The notes: generated by a model not told the origin, from the letters alone. 64,000 nt of DNA from Natronoflexus pectinivorans (GCF_004345615.1 NZ_SLWK01000007.1:1-64000); one strand, 5' to 3'. Positions 16,405 to 26,242 are shown, numbered from the stretch's first letter. Numbers and translations are program-made.

Positions 16405-17625
16405 ATGAATGTAGTAGATAGATTCCTTGAATATGTATCGATAGATACCCGTTCCAATGATCAATTAGAGGAATGTCCCAGCACTTCGGGTCAGATGTTT
16501 TTGGCTCGTCTTTTATCTGATGAATTGAAAAGAATCGGGATGCAGGAGGTTGAGTTGGACGATAATGGTTATGTAATGGCCACCTTGCCATCGAATTTCG
16601 ATGGCAAGGTTCCTGTAATTGGTTTTATTGCGCACATGGACACAAGTCCCGATATGTCGGGTGAAAATGTCAAACCCCGCATAACAAAGAATTATGATGG
16701 CGGAGACATCATTCTTGATAAGAAAAATAATATCATTCTTAAACCAGATGACTTCCCGGAGTTAATAAATTACATCGGTCAGGATATCATTACCACCAGC
16801 GGAAATACTCTCCTAGGGGCAGATGACAAAGCCGGAATTGCCGAAATTGTAACGGCAATGGAGTTTCTGATTCAAAATCCATCGGTAAAACATGGTGAAA
16901 TAAGAGTCTGTTTTACACCCGATGAAGAAATTGGACGTGGTGCCAATAAGTTTGATGTTAGAAAGTTCGGAGCCAATTTTGCATATACCATCGATGGAGG
17001 TGAAATTGGGGAGTTGGAGTATGAAAATTTTAACGCTGCAGTAGCGCTGATTGAAATTCAGGGAAGGAATGTTCATCCCGGTTATGCCTTCAAGAAAATG
17101 GTCAATTCCCTCGAAATTGCTGGTAGGATTGTTTCAACTCTGCCTGTTTCAGAGTCCCCGGCACATACAAAAGATTATGATGGGTTTTACCACGTCATTT
17201 CGGTAAATGGCGAGGTAGAGAAAACTGAAATTGAAATTCTCATCAGAGATTTTGATGAGGAAGGATTTAATTCTAGGAAAAAATATCTGGAAAATCTGGT
17301 TTCCAAGATAAATGAAGAGATTTCCATTAAACCGGTTAAAATAAAGATTGAGGATCAATATCAAAACATGCGTAAGCAAATTGAGTCGGTGCTGCATGTG
17401 GTGGAACTGGCTAAAAAAGCCATGTTGGAGTCCGGTGTTAAGCCAATTATTCGGCCTATCAGAGGCGGCACCGATGGCGCACGACTATCTTATATGGGAT
17501 TACCAACTCCTAATATTTTTGCAGGAGGCCACAACTTTCATGGTCGTTATGAGTTTATTCCTGTTCAGAGCATGGAAAAGGCTGTAGATGTTATTGTAAA
17601 AATTTCTGAACTGGCAATAAATTAA
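16405..17625 (+). CDS. pepT: Tripeptide aminopeptidase (peptidase T, M20B)
   Basis: PepT, 406 residues, removes the N-terminal residue from tripeptides in the cytoplasm. The two-zinc site motifs of M20 peptidases are all visible: FIAHMDTSPDMSG, TLLGADDKAGIAEIV (bridging Asp), TPDEEIGRGANKFD (catalytic Glu and Glu ligand), YTIDGGEIGELEYENFNAA, and the C-terminal HNFHGRYEFIP. The dimerisation domain (about 205-320) has EIQGRNVHPGYAFKKMVNS, typical of PepT. It follows the hypothetical gene by 18 bp and ends before the peroxiredoxin promoter. Confidence 0.96.
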   Translation: MNVVDRFLEYVSIDTRSNDQLEECPSTSGQMFLARLLSDELKRIGMQEVELDDNGYVMATLPSNFDGKVPVIGFIAHMDTSPDMSGENVKPRITKNYDGGDIILDKKNNIILKPDDFPELINYIGQDIITTSGNTLLGADDKAGIAEIVTAMEFLIQNPSVKHGEIRVCFTPDEEIGRGANKFDVRKFGANFAYTIDGGEIGELEYENFNAAVALIEIQGRNVHPGYAFKKMVNSLEIAGRIVSTLPVSESPAHTKDYDGFYHVISVNGEVEKTEIEILIRDFDEEGFNSRKKYLENLVSKINEEISIKPVKIKIEDQYQNMRKQIESVLHVVELAKKAMLESGVKPIIRPIRGGTDGARLSYMGLPTPNIFAGGHNFHGRYEFIPVQSMEKAVDVIVKISELAIN

Positions 17626-17694
17626 AGAATTATTTCTGTATAAATTTTGTTTATGGATTATCAGGATTAATTAAGCAAAAAAATACTTTTATGC

Positions 17695-17725
17695 TTGGTT
17701 GTGTTTCTTTGATTCTATAAGTTTG
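17695..17725 (+). promoter_or_regulatory. Promoter of peroxiredoxin gene
   Basis: TTG (17695-17697), 20 nt, then TAAGTTTG (17718-17725), a perfect -7. It predicts a leader of about 75 nt. Confidence 0.6.
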
Positions 17726-17806
17726 CAACTGAAAACATGTTACTTGTTTTCATATTAATGCATTTAGCGAGAATATACTTATAAATTAACTTTTAAATTG
17801 TAATCT

Positions 17807-18439
17807 ATGTCAGTATTAGTAGGTAAAAAAGCTCCTGCCTTTTCTGCAAAAGCAGTGATCAACGGCCACGAAATTGTTGATAACTTTTCTTTGGAACAAT
17901 ATGTTGGAAAGAAGTATGTGGTGTTCTTCTTCTATCCAGCGGATTTTACCTTTGTTTGTCCAACAGAAATTATTGCTTTTCAGGAAAAACTTGAAGAATT
18001 TGAGAAACGTAATGTAGCTGTGGTTGGAGTTTCAACCGACTCTGAGTTCTCTCACTGGAAATGGTTGCAAACTGAGAAAAAAGAAGGTGGAATTAAAGGT
18101 GTTAAGTTTCCCCTTGTTGCAGACAGCAGCATGACAATCTCCGACAATTATGATGTGTTGGCAGGTGAGTATGATTATAACGATGAAGGTGAACTTGAGT
18201 TCAAAGGAACACCCATGGCATACCGTGGGTTATTCCTTATTGATAAGGAAGGAGTTGTTCGTCACCAGGTTGTAAACGATATGCCTCTTGGGCGAAGTGT
18301 TGACGAAACCTTACGTATGATTGATGCATTGCAGTTTTTTGAAGTAAATGGAGAAGTTTGTCCTGCCGACTGGAGAAGTGGTTCTGAGGGATTAAAAGCT
18401 ACCCAGGAGGGGATTTCAGAATACCTAAGCAAAAATTAA
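17807..18439 (+). CDS. 2-Cys peroxiredoxin, AhpC/Prx1 type
   Basis: A 210-residue typical 2-Cys peroxiredoxin that reduces H2O2 and organic peroxides. The peroxidatic Cys51 is in DFTFVCPTE, with the conserved YPADF before it; the resolving Cys is in GEVCPADW near residue 185. The conserved VSTDSEFSHWKW and the PRGLFLIDKEG-like stretch (YRGLFLIDKEGVVRH) complete the fold. In some Bacteroidota such genes pair with ahpF; none is adjacent here, so the electron donor is not evident. Own promoter upstream and intrinsic terminator downstream, so monocistronic. Confidence 0.95.
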   Translation: MSVLVGKKAPAFSAKAVINGHEIVDNFSLEQYVGKKYVVFFFYPADFTFVCPTEIIAFQEKLEEFEKRNVAVVGVSTDSEFSHWKWLQTEKKEGGIKGVKFPLVADSSMTISDNYDVLAGEYDYNDEGELEFKGTPMAYRGLFLIDKEGVVRHQVVNDMPLGRSVDETLRMIDALQFFEVNGEVCPADWRSGSEGLKATQEGISEYLSKN

Positions 18440-18463
18440 CCGTTAATTACCTGTTTTAATTTT

Positions 18464-18497
18464 AGCAGGGACAGCAATTAATGCTGTCCCTGTTTTC
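18464..18497 (+). terminator. Terminator after peroxiredoxin gene
   Basis: CAGGGACAGCA (18466-18476) and TGCTGTCCCTG (18482-18492) form an 11-bp stem, followed by TTTTCGTT. Confidence 0.85.
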
Positions 18498-18518
18498 GTT
18501 CTATGCTTTATGGTACTT

Positions 18519-19832
18519 TTAGTTTTTTAGAGATGATGCGAGCGAACTAATAGCCTCACGCAAATCATCGCCGGCAGGTAGCTGGAAGACTCTTAAATCA
18601 AATTCAGGTATCACAGCCAGAACATGGTCAAATATGTCGGCCTGAATCTCTTCGTATTTTGCCCATGCCTTATCTTTGCAGAATACATAAATTTCCAGCG
18701 GGATGCCTTTTTCAGAAGGCTGAAGATGTCTTATCAAGAATATCATCTCAGTGTTTAGTTTTGGGTGGCGTACTACATAATTCTCCAAATATTTCCTGAA
18801 AACACCAAGGTTTGTCATGTGACGCCCGTTTACCATAACGGTTTCATCTATGTTGTTGGCCTTGTTATACTCCTCAATTTCTTTTTCTCTATTTTCAATG
18901 TATTCTTTTAGATGATGAATTTTTTTGTACTTTTCAAGCATCTCCGGTGTGCAAAACTTTACGCTGCGCATATCCAAATTTACCCATCGTTTGATGCGTC
19001 GCCCTCCGGACTCCTCCATGCCACGCCAATTTATAAACGGACTTGATACCAACGCGTATGTGGGAATGGTGGTGATGGTTCTGTCCCAATTCTGAACTTT
19101 TACGGTGTTGAGAGTAATTTCAATCACATCTCCATCGGCATTGTGTGAAGGCATGGATATCCAATCTCCAACACGCACCATTTTGTTGGCCGATAATTGT
19201 ATGCCTGCAGTTAATCCCAGAATCGAATCTTTAAAAATCAGCATCAACACGGCAGCCATAGCGCCCATTCCGGCAAAGATGCGGGTCACTTGTACGTCAA
19301 ATAGATAGGATAAAAGAATGAAAAAACAAATGATGTAAGAGAGCAGATGAATTAACTGCATATAACCACGAATTGGGCGTTCGTGTGCAAAAGCCAAGGT
19401 GTTGTATATATCTTCTAATGCATTCAGAGCAGCCTGGATGCTCCAGAATAATACCACAATCATGTATATAATGGCGGAGCTGCTTAAAAATATTTCAACT
19501 TTTGGGAAGATTCCAAAGAATGAGTCTGAAAGAACATATATTACCACTGCGGGAGCCAGATGCGATAACCGGTTAAAAACCTTTCTATGAAGAAAGAAAT
19601 CATCTATTTTACTTTTTGATTTTACAATGATTTTTACAAGGTAAAAAAGTATAATTTTTTTTACGACATAGTAAGCAATGCTACTCAGAATTGCTAACAC
19701 AATAAAACGGACGCTAAAATCAACCAGCGTAAATGCCTGTTCAGGCATATTCATGTTTTCCATGGTTTGGCGTAACCCTTCCCTTAGCCAATCAGATTGA
19801 CGTACAATTTGTGAAATAAGATCCTCTGACAT
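18519..19832 (-). CDS. Mechanosensitive ion channel, MscS family (YbdG-like)
   Basis: A 437-residue inner-membrane channel that would open under membrane tension during osmotic downshock. About five membrane helices are visible between residues 30 and 215; the pore-lining helix region is IFAGMGAMAAVLMLIFKDSILGLTAG, followed by the MscS beta domain with VRVGDWISMPSHNADGDVIEI and TTIPTYALVSSPFINWRG. The insertion and C-terminal domain (KYKKIHHLKEYIENREKEIEEYN and HLQPSEKGIPLEIYVF) resemble E. coli YbdG (MscM) more than MscS. It is divergent from the M64 peptidase gene with 77 bp between, and has a perfect -7 element at 19885-19892. Confidence 0.92.
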   Translation of the reverse strand: MSEDLISQIVRQSDWLREGLRQTMENMNMPEQAFTLVDFSVRFIVLAILSSIAYYVVKKIILFYLVKIIVKSKSKIDDFFLHRKVFNRLSHLAPAVVIYVLSDSFFGIFPKVEIFLSSSAIIYMIVVLFWSIQAALNALEDIYNTLAFAHERPIRGYMQLIHLLSYIICFFILLSYLFDVQVTRIFAGMGAMAAVLMLIFKDSILGLTAGIQLSANKMVRVGDWISMPSHNADGDVIEITLNTVKVQNWDRTITTIPTYALVSSPFINWRGMEESGGRRIKRWVNLDMRSVKFCTPEMLEKYKKIHHLKEYIENREKEIEEYNKANNIDETVMVNGRHMTNLGVFRKYLENYVVRHPKLNTEMIFLIRHLQPSEKGIPLEIYVFCKDKAWAKYEEIQADIFDHVLAVIPEFDLRVFQLPAGDDLREAISSLASSLKN

Positions 19833-19884
19833 ATTATTTAAAATTTTATCCGGCCATAAAACTAAGAAAGAATCCTTATCTTGC

Positions 19885-19892
19885 CAAAGATA
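19885..19892 (-). promoter_or_regulatory. -7 element for the MscS-type gene
   Basis: TATCTTTG on the minus strand, a perfect TAnnTTTG, 53 bp before the start codon. Confidence 0.45.
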
Positions 19893-19909
19893 AATTTCTT
19901 AATACAACA

Positions 19910-21199
19910 ATGATAGAACATAGTTTGAGCAGATATTTAGTTCTTATATGTATCATCACATGTAGCTGCTTGACCAAAGGAGCCGACAAAAAAGGTTTTG
20001 ATTTTGATACAACACTGCGGGTAGATTTTATTCTGGCAGGAAATCATTCAAATCAAAATGCATATTTGGTTTCATTGTCTCAGTATGATGGTTGGAGTGG
20101 AAGTCCCAATCAATTAATTTCGCCATTCGATTTTGGAGAGTATCGTTATATGTTGGTTCACCCGGAAACAGGGGACACTTTATTTCAAAGAGGATTTTCC
20201 ACATTGTTTGAGGAGTGGAGGACGGTGGAAGAAGCAAAGTATTCACGCAGAGCATTTCAGCAAACTGTTCTCATGCCATTGCCATTGATGAAAATGACTT
20301 TGGTTATTGATGGTCGTGAAAGAGATGGGTTTTTCTTCCGTCAATTACTTGAGGAGACGATTGAACCGGAATCTTTATCCATAAAAATATCTCAGCCGGC
20401 GGAATTCGAAAAAAGAATTTTACATGGCGATTTTAAAGTTCCGAAAGCCGATTTTTTAATAATGGCAGAAGGTTTCGAGATTGATGAAATGGAGGTTTTT
20501 TATCAGTATGCTATGGAATTGACAGAGGCGATTCTGAATGTTGAGCCATTTAAATCGCATCGCGATTTAATGTCTGTTTCAGCGTTGGGAGTTCCTTCAA
20601 AGCAATCCGGAGTTAACGATCCTCATCAAAACACCTGGCGAAACAGCGCCATGGGTGCAAGTTTTAACAGCCTGGGAATCGATCGTTATCTTGTGACAGA
20701 ATCATTCTGGAAAGTTCATGATTATGCGGCGCAAGTTCCACACGACCATCTCATTATTTTAGTTAATGGCAACAAATATGGGGGTGGAGGAATATATAAC
20801 CATTTTTCGGTGGTTACTTCACACAACAGATTGTCGGCCGAAGTTTTACTTCATGAAATAGGGCATGGTTTCGCGGGACTTGGAGATGAATATTTTGATT
20901 CAGACGTTTCGTATACTGATTATATCAATCAGGAGATTGAACCGTGGCAACCCAATCTTACCACATTGATAGATTTTGGTTCTAAATGGCAGCATATACT
21001 ATCCTCTGACACGCCTGTTCCCACGCCAATTCGTCCTAAATATCGAAACGTTACCGGTGTTTTTGAAGGGGGAGGATATGTGGCCAAAGGAGTTTTTCGG
21101 CCTGCCATTAATTGTAGAATGCGAAGCGTTGACGCTTCCGCATTCTGTGAAGTTTGTCACAAGGTAATTCTTCAAAAATTACTGTTCTATTCTCAGTAG
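19910..21199 (+). CDS. Secreted M64 family metallopeptidase
   Basis: A 429-residue protein of the IgA peptidase M64 family. The zinc site is HEIGHGFAGLGDEYFD (His315, Glu316, His319 and the downstream Asp/Glu), exactly the family pattern. The catalytic domain (about 165-429) includes DFLIMAEGFEIDEMEVFYQYA, NTWRNSAMGASFNSLGIDRYL and the Cys-containing end NCRMRSVDASAFCEVC, all typical; the N-terminal 140 residues form the family's beta domain. The N-terminus is hydrophobic with CSC at about residues 19-21, so it is exported and may be lipidated, though the lipobox is poor. Substrate is unknown; cleavage of immunoglobulin is documented only for one founding member. Confidence 0.9.
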   Translation: MIEHSLSRYLVLICIITCSCLTKGADKKGFDFDTTLRVDFILAGNHSNQNAYLVSLSQYDGWSGSPNQLISPFDFGEYRYMLVHPETGDTLFQRGFSTLFEEWRTVEEAKYSRRAFQQTVLMPLPLMKMTLVIDGRERDGFFFRQLLEETIEPESLSIKISQPAEFEKRILHGDFKVPKADFLIMAEGFEIDEMEVFYQYAMELTEAILNVEPFKSHRDLMSVSALGVPSKQSGVNDPHQNTWRNSAMGASFNSLGIDRYLVTESFWKVHDYAAQVPHDHLIILVNGNKYGGGGIYNHFSVVTSHNRLSAEVLLHEIGHGFAGLGDEYFDSDVSYTDYINQEIEPWQPNLTTLIDFGSKWQHILSSDTPVPTPIRPKYRNVTGVFEGGGYVAKGVFRPAINCRMRSVDASAFCEVCHKVILQKLLFYSQ

Positions 21200-21232
21200 T
21201 TAGCTAAATTCATAAGATCAGAATAAAAGAAG

Positions 21233-21240
21233 TACTTTTG
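21233..21240 (+). promoter_or_regulatory. -7 element for aldo/keto reductase gene
   Basis: TACTTTTG, a perfect TAnnTTTG, 78 bp before the start codon. No clear -33 element. Confidence 0.4.
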
Positions 21241-21318
21241 CGAATCCCAAATGATGATTTAGCAGAAAGTTTGCCGACGGTTTTAAGTTGGCTATTACAA
21301 ACATAAAGTTTACAAACT

Positions 21319-22323
21319 ATGATTTATAAAGCATCAGAGTCGCGATATGAGAAGATGCAGTACCGCAGGAGTGGTAAAAGTGGAATTTTACTTCCGGCAA
21401 TCTCTCTGGGATTGTGGCACAATTTCGGTTCCGTGGATCGTGTAGAGAACATGCGGGAAATGTTGACTTTTGCATTTGATCAAGGCATTACACATTTCGA
21501 TTTGGCCAACAATTATGGTCCGGAACCCGGGTCAGCCGAAGAAAACTTAGGTAGGTTTATGGCTAAGGAATTTAAGCCTTATCGAGATGAAATGATCATA
21601 TCTACTAAAGCTGGCTATGGAATGTGGCCGGGTCCATATGGAGAGTGGGGATCGAAAAAGTATCTGGTGGCCAGTCTTGATCAAAGTCTTAAACGAATGG
21701 GTCTTGATTACGTGGACATATTTTACAGTCACCGTCCTGATCCTGAGACTCCATTGGAAGAGACCATGGCTGCATTGGACTTAATCGTTCGTCAGGGCAA
21801 AGCGCTGTATGTTGGTATTTCCAACTATACAGCTGAACAAACACAGCGTGCAGAATCTATATTACACGAGATGGGTACGCCGTGCCTTATACATCAGCCA
21901 AGGTATAGTATCCTCGACAGATGGGCGGAGGATGGATTACTGAATGTGCTGGATAAACGAGGAGTAGGATGCATAGCCTTTTCGCCGCTTGCACAAGGAT
22001 TACTAACCAGCAGATATCTTGATGAAGTTCCTGCCGATTCCCGCATTGCAAAACCCCACGGGTTTTTACAGAAAGAGGCCCTTACGGAGGATCGTCAATC
22101 TGCATTACGCAAATTAAACGAAATAGCTCAAATGCGGGGTCAAACTCTTTCACAAATGGCCATTGCCTGGTTATTGCGCGATACCCGCATAACCTCTGTT
22201 TTGTTAGGAGCAAGTTCTGTTAGTCAGTTAAATGAGAACCTTGGAGCTTTGGAAAATTACTCTTTTTCAGCTGAAGAACTTGAATTAATTGACAAAACCT
22301 CCAAGCCGGTGATGATGAGGTAG
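21319..22323 (+). CDS. Aldo/keto reductase, YghZ (L-glyceraldehyde 3-phosphate reductase) type
   Basis: A 334-residue NADPH-dependent aldo/keto reductase. The start YKASESRYEKMQYRRSGKSG and LSLGLWHNFG-like segment (ISLGLWHNFG) closely match E. coli YghZ, which reduces L-glyceraldehyde 3-phosphate and methylglyoxal. The catalytic tetrad is visible: Asp and Tyr in THFDLANNYGPEPGSAEE, Lys in IISTKAGYGMWPGPYGEWG, His in DIFYSHRPDPETP. The cofactor-binding end reads SVLLGASSVSQLNENLGAL. It may share a transcript with the ABC-F gene 49 bp downstream. Confidence 0.93.
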   Translation: MIYKASESRYEKMQYRRSGKSGILLPAISLGLWHNFGSVDRVENMREMLTFAFDQGITHFDLANNYGPEPGSAEENLGRFMAKEFKPYRDEMIISTKAGYGMWPGPYGEWGSKKYLVASLDQSLKRMGLDYVDIFYSHRPDPETPLEETMAALDLIVRQGKALYVGISNYTAEQTQRAESILHEMGTPCLIHQPRYSILDRWAEDGLLNVLDKRGVGCIAFSPLAQGLLTSRYLDEVPADSRIAKPHGFLQKEALTEDRQSALRKLNEIAQMRGQTLSQMAIAWLLRDTRITSVLLGASSVSQLNENLGALENYSFSAEELELIDKTSKPVMMR

Positions 22324-22372
22324 AAACATCAGCATGTTGGAATTTATCTTAGATATTATTTGAAATTAGGTT

Positions 22373-24241
22373 ATGGCAAACATTTTATCAGTTGAGGAAG
22401 TAACCCATCATTACGGAGACGTTCGGTTATTCAGTAATGTTACATTTGGGTTGGAAGAGGGAGATAAAGCTGCTCTAATTGCCCGAAACGGAACCGGTAA
22501 AACTACATTGCTAAATGTTCTTTGGGGCGATTTAATTCCGGATAGCGGTTCTGTCACCATCAGGAATGGCATAAAAACCGGTTATCTCACGCAGGATCCT
22601 GTTTTTGATGAAGCCCATACCGTTTTAGAGGCCATATTTGATAGTGATAATGAGGTGATTCAGTTGGTTCGTCAGTATGAAAGAGCCATTGAGAACAACG
22701 ATGAGGCTGAGATTTCCAGACTGGTGGCTTTAATGGATGCCAAAGATGCATGGGATTATGAATCGAGGGTTAAACAAATTCTGACTAAACTTAAAATCTC
22801 CAAACTTAATCAACCCGTAAGAGAGCTTTCGGGTGGACAGGTGAAACGTATTGCATTGGCGGCTGTTCTGGTTACAGAACCCGATTTTTTAATTCTTGAT
22901 GAGCCCACCAACCATCTTGATTTGGACATGGTTCAATGGTTGGAAGATTACCTGAGTAGAAACAGGGCCACATTACTGATGGTAACTCACGACCGCTACT
23001 TTCTCGACCGGGTTTGCAACACCATTTTAGAAATTGATAGAGAGCAACTTTTCAGGTATCAGGGGAACTACTCTTATTTTCTGGAGAAGCGTAAGGAGCG
23101 GATTTTGTTGAAGCAACAGGAGGTAGAAAAAGCCAAAAACCTGTTGCGCAAAGAGCAGGACTGGATGAACCGCATGCCCCAGGCTCGTGCCACCAAGGCA
23201 AAATACCGGATAGATGCATTTTATGAATTAAAGGATGTTGCCGGACAAAAAACCGATGAGCAGAGAATACAATTAAATATTCCCACTTCGCGTTTGGGCT
23301 CTAAGGTGCTAAACCTTTTTGAAGTAGGGAAATCATTTAATGGTCATGATTTCATAAAGGATTTCTCCTATAAATTTGTCAAGGGAGACCGAATTGGCAT
23401 CATTGGAAAAAACGGAACCGGTAAAAGTACTTTCTTAAATCTGGTAACCGGAAATTTGCAGCCGGACAGCGGACAGGTTGAATTGGGCGAAACTTTGGTA
23501 TTTGGATACTACAGGCAGGAAGGCATTCAACTTGAAGAAGATAAAAAGGTAATTGAGGTCATTTCCGATATCGCAGACATCATACAAACCGACTCCGGTA
23601 AAACATTGGATGCAGCCCAGTTCTTGCGTCAGTTTATGTTTCCAAACGAAATGCACCATGTATTGGTAAACAAACTCAGTGGTGGCGAGAAAAAGCGTCT
23701 GTATTTGATGACGGTTCTTATGCGTCATCCAAACTTCCTGATTTTGGATGAGCCTACCAACGATTTGGATATTTTCACATTGACTTTGCTAGAGGAGTAT
23801 TTGAATGAATTTGGAGGATGTGTTCTGGTGGTTTCTCACGACCGGTACTTTCTTGATAACGTAGTTGACCAGCTGTTTGTGTTTGATGGAAACGGTTTGA
23901 TAAAACCGTTTCCGGGAAATTATTCCCGATATCTGGAGCATATTAAGATGGAGGAGTCTGAAATCAATCGCAAAAAATCCTCTCAATCAGCACCTAAACC
24001 ACGTGAACAAAAAGAAAAACCCCGAAAATTATCATTTAAGGAGAAGCAGGAGTTTCAGCAATTAGAATTAAAAATTTCTGAACTGGAGAATGAAAAGGCT
24101 GATTTGGAGGGGAAATTAAATTCAGGAAAGTTGTCGCCTGATGAGTTAATAGAGGCATCAAATAGAATTGGAGAACTGCTTGAAGAGCTGGATTTGGCTG
24201 AAATGCGCTGGCTCGAACTGAGTGAAATCAATGATCAGTAG
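22373..24241 (+). CDS. uup: ABC-F family ATPase, Uup type
   Basis: A 622-residue soluble protein with two ABC ATPase domains and no membrane segment, the ABC-F layout. Domain 1 (about 1-245) has Walker A IARNGTGKTTL, signature LSGGQVKRIALA and Walker B LDEPTNHLD; domain 2 (about 310-530) has IGKNGTGKSTF, LSGGEKKRLYL and LDEPTNDLD. Between them is the interdomain linker rich in Lys/Arg/Gln (ILLKQQEVEKAKNLLRKEQD). The C-terminal extension (about 545-622) is a coiled coil, which in Uup binds branched DNA. ABC-F proteins act on ribosomes; Uup has also been linked to precise transposon excision and to ribosome function. The 3' end overlaps the convergent MCE ATPase gene by 14 bp. Confidence 0.9.
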   Translation: MANILSVEEVTHHYGDVRLFSNVTFGLEEGDKAALIARNGTGKTTLLNVLWGDLIPDSGSVTIRNGIKTGYLTQDPVFDEAHTVLEAIFDSDNEVIQLVRQYERAIENNDEAEISRLVALMDAKDAWDYESRVKQILTKLKISKLNQPVRELSGGQVKRIALAAVLVTEPDFLILDEPTNHLDLDMVQWLEDYLSRNRATLLMVTHDRYFLDRVCNTILEIDREQLFRYQGNYSYFLEKRKERILLKQQEVEKAKNLLRKEQDWMNRMPQARATKAKYRIDAFYELKDVAGQKTDEQRIQLNIPTSRLGSKVLNLFEVGKSFNGHDFIKDFSYKFVKGDRIGIIGKNGTGKSTFLNLVTGNLQPDSGQVELGETLVFGYYRQEGIQLEEDKKVIEVISDIADIIQTDSGKTLDAAQFLRQFMFPNEMHHVLVNKLSGGEKKRLYLMTVLMRHPNFLILDEPTNDLDIFTLTLLEEYLNEFGGCVLVVSHDRYFLDNVVDQLFVFDGNGLIKPFPGNYSRYLEHIKMEESEINRKKSSQSAPKPREQKEKPRKLSFKEKQEFQQLELKISELENEKADLEGKLNSGKLSPDELIEASNRIGELLEELDLAEMRWLELSEINDQ

Positions 24242-24992
24242 GCAACGTTGCTCCGGTGCCTTTGCTGAAAAAATCTTTTACTACAGGGATGTCAGACTTT
24301 AGTGCATCTTGCGGTGTGCCTTTGAAAGTTATAACACCATCATCAAGAAATATAATCTTATCGGCAATGCGTAAAATGCTGGAAACTTCGTGAGTGACCA
24401 TCACCACTGTAATTCCTAACAGATTTCTTAAGTTCAGTATGAGTTGATCAAGTGAAGCCAGAGAAACGGGATCCAATCCTGCTCCCGGCTCATCACAGAA
24501 TAGCAACGGAGGATCCATGATGATGGCACGTGCAAGTGCGGCACGTTTCAACATACCGCCACTCAGTTGCGACGGGAAAAGTTGGTAAGCATCGCCCAGA
24601 TTTACCAGTTCAAGTTTTGTTCTGACAATGTTTTCAATTATATCGGGAGGGAGGGAGGTGTGTTGTTCCAACGCTAATGCTACGTTTTCTCCAACAGTTA
24701 ATGAATTTAACAGAGCCCCATTCTGATAAAAAACTCCAAGTTTCATGAAAAACACCAATTGTTCAGATTCATTCAGGTCGGCAATGTCTTTGTCAAAAAT
24801 GCGGATGGTGTTGTATGGAACATCATAAAGCCTAAGCATGTGGCGAAAAATGGTGCTTTTTCCGCTTCCGCTGCCACCAAGAATCACAGCAATTTCCCTC
24901 TCGTTTATTGTGAAGGAAACATTTTTCAGCACTTGCCTGTCATCGAAAGAAGCTGATAGGCTCTTAACTTCTATCATTGTATTGCTTGCCAT
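24228..24992 (-). CDS. MCE transport system ATPase (MlaF-like)
   Basis: A 254-residue ABC ATPase: Walker A LGGSGSGKSTI, Q-loop GVFYQNGALLNSLTVGEN, signature LSGGMLKRAALARAI and Walker B LLFCDEPGAGLD, then VTHEVSSILRIADKI. The GALLNSLTVxEN and EPGAGLDP wording is characteristic of MlaF, the ATPase that powers lipid movement by MCE systems across the envelope. It is the last gene of the leftward cluster MCE protein - auxiliary lipoprotein - permease - ATPase and is separated from the permease gene by 128 bp. Its stop lies inside the 3' end of uup. Confidence 0.93.
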   Translation of the reverse strand: MASNTMIEVKSLSASFDDRQVLKNVSFTINEREIAVILGGSGSGKSTIFRHMLRLYDVPYNTIRIFDKDIADLNESEQLVFFMKLGVFYQNGALLNSLTVGENVALALEQHTSLPPDIIENIVRTKLELVNLGDAYQLFPSQLSGGMLKRAALARAIIMDPPLLFCDEPGAGLDPVSLASLDQLILNLRNLLGITVVMVTHEVSSILRIADKIIFLDDGVITFKGTPQDALKSDIPVVKDFFSKGTGATLPTDH

Positions 24993-25120
24993 TCGCTATG
25001 TTTAATAGTTCGTTAATCTTTTTATGTGTATAAAAGTTGTTTGTATTTGTAAGTATCTCAAGATTAAAAGTATAATTGAATTTGAAATCTAAGATTCTTA
25101 TAGTCTAACGATCTCTTCTC

Positions 25121-26242
25121 TTATCTGTAAAAAATCAATCCCATGATTAAGTCAGCCACAATAACTAAAGATATAGCTGCCACCACCGATTTGGTTGTGG
25201 ACTTCCCAACTCCTTCAGCTCCTTTTTCAACGCGTAAACCGAAATAGCAGCCGGTAATTACTATCAGATTGATGTAAACGATGCTTTTAATTATGCTTGT
25301 GATAATGTCTTTTTGATATAAAACCCCACTCATACGGTTTATGAATATTTCCGGAGTGATATCCAGATAAATGTATGAGGCCAATGCACCGCCTGCAATT
25401 CCTGCCACGTTTGCAAGCATGGTTAAAAAAGGCATTGTAATAATGCCTCCGTATATCTTAGGAATGACTACATATCGCAAGGGGTTTAACCCCATGGTTT
25501 TCAGTGCATCTATTTCGGATGTGACTTTCATGGTAGCAATTTCGGCAGCAATGGCTGACCCGCTGCGTCCGGCCACAAGAATGGCCGTTATCAATGGCCC
25601 CATTTGAGCCATCATGGATATCACAATTAAATCAACGATAAAAATGTTGGCTCCGTAGTTTCTCAGCTGAGTTGCAGATTGTACAGAAATAACCATGCCG
25701 ATAATGAATGTCAAAACCAACACGATGGGTAGGGCATTTACCCCAATATTTACCGCCTGATTGACGAATTCACCTTTGCGCCGTTGTTTCCTGTTAAATA
25801 TGTCAGCAATAGTCCAGTAGGAGATGTCCGCAATTAAATATAAAAAAGATAGTGCATGCTCTTTAAAAACTTTGTAAAGCAGATCCCCGATTTTTAAGAG
25901 AAAACCATTTTTTTGAGAGCTTTTATGTGTTTCAAAATCAGGCGGTTTAAAAAGTTCTAATTTCTCCTTAATGGTCTCGCTTTCTGCGGTAAATGATGTT
26001 GTTATGCCTTTTTTGTTGAGAATTCTCACCGTATTATATATGGCTGCAACACCTGCACTGTCAATTGATTCAAGTTGATTACAATCAATGGTTATATTCC
26101 TCTCTTTAATATTTGGCAGGAATTTGCGAAGCCTGTTAGAGTAGTCACCGGCATTTGAAAAACCAAGCTGGTTTTTCAAATAAAGCACTCCTCCCTGATA
26201 GCTGTAGTTATTGTAATCAAAAACTTTTAAAGGCTTCATCAT
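25121..26242 (-). CDS. MCE system permease (MlaE-like) with N-terminal STAS domain
   Basis: A 373-residue inner-membrane permease. Residues 1-105 form a STAS domain (ITIDCNQLESIDSAGVAAIYNTVR, with the conserved Ser-Ala-Gly turn); residues 130-373 are an MlaE domain with six hydrophobic segments and the signature ELxTMKVTxEIDAL...NPLRYVVIPK (here AEIATMKVTSEIDALKTMGL). In E. coli the STAS protein MlaB is a separate subunit that supports the ATPase; here it is fused to the permease, an arrangement known in other MCE systems. It lies between the auxiliary lipoprotein and the ATPase genes and completes a lipid transporter. Confidence 0.93.
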   Translation of the reverse strand: MMKPLKVFDYNNYSYQGGVLYLKNQLGFSNAGDYSNRLRKFLPNIKERNITIDCNQLESIDSAGVAAIYNTVRILNKKGITTSFTAESETIKEKLELFKPPDFETHKSSQKNGFLLKIGDLLYKVFKEHALSFLYLIADISYWTIADIFNRKQRRKGEFVNQAVNIGVNALPIVLVLTFIIGMVISVQSATQLRNYGANIFIVDLIVISMMAQMGPLITAILVAGRSGSAIAAEIATMKVTSEIDALKTMGLNPLRYVVIPKIYGGIITMPFLTMLANVAGIAGGALASYIYLDITPEIFINRMSGVLYQKDIITSIIKSIVYINLIVITGCYFGLRVEKGAEGVGKSTTKSVVAAISLVIVADLIMGLIFYR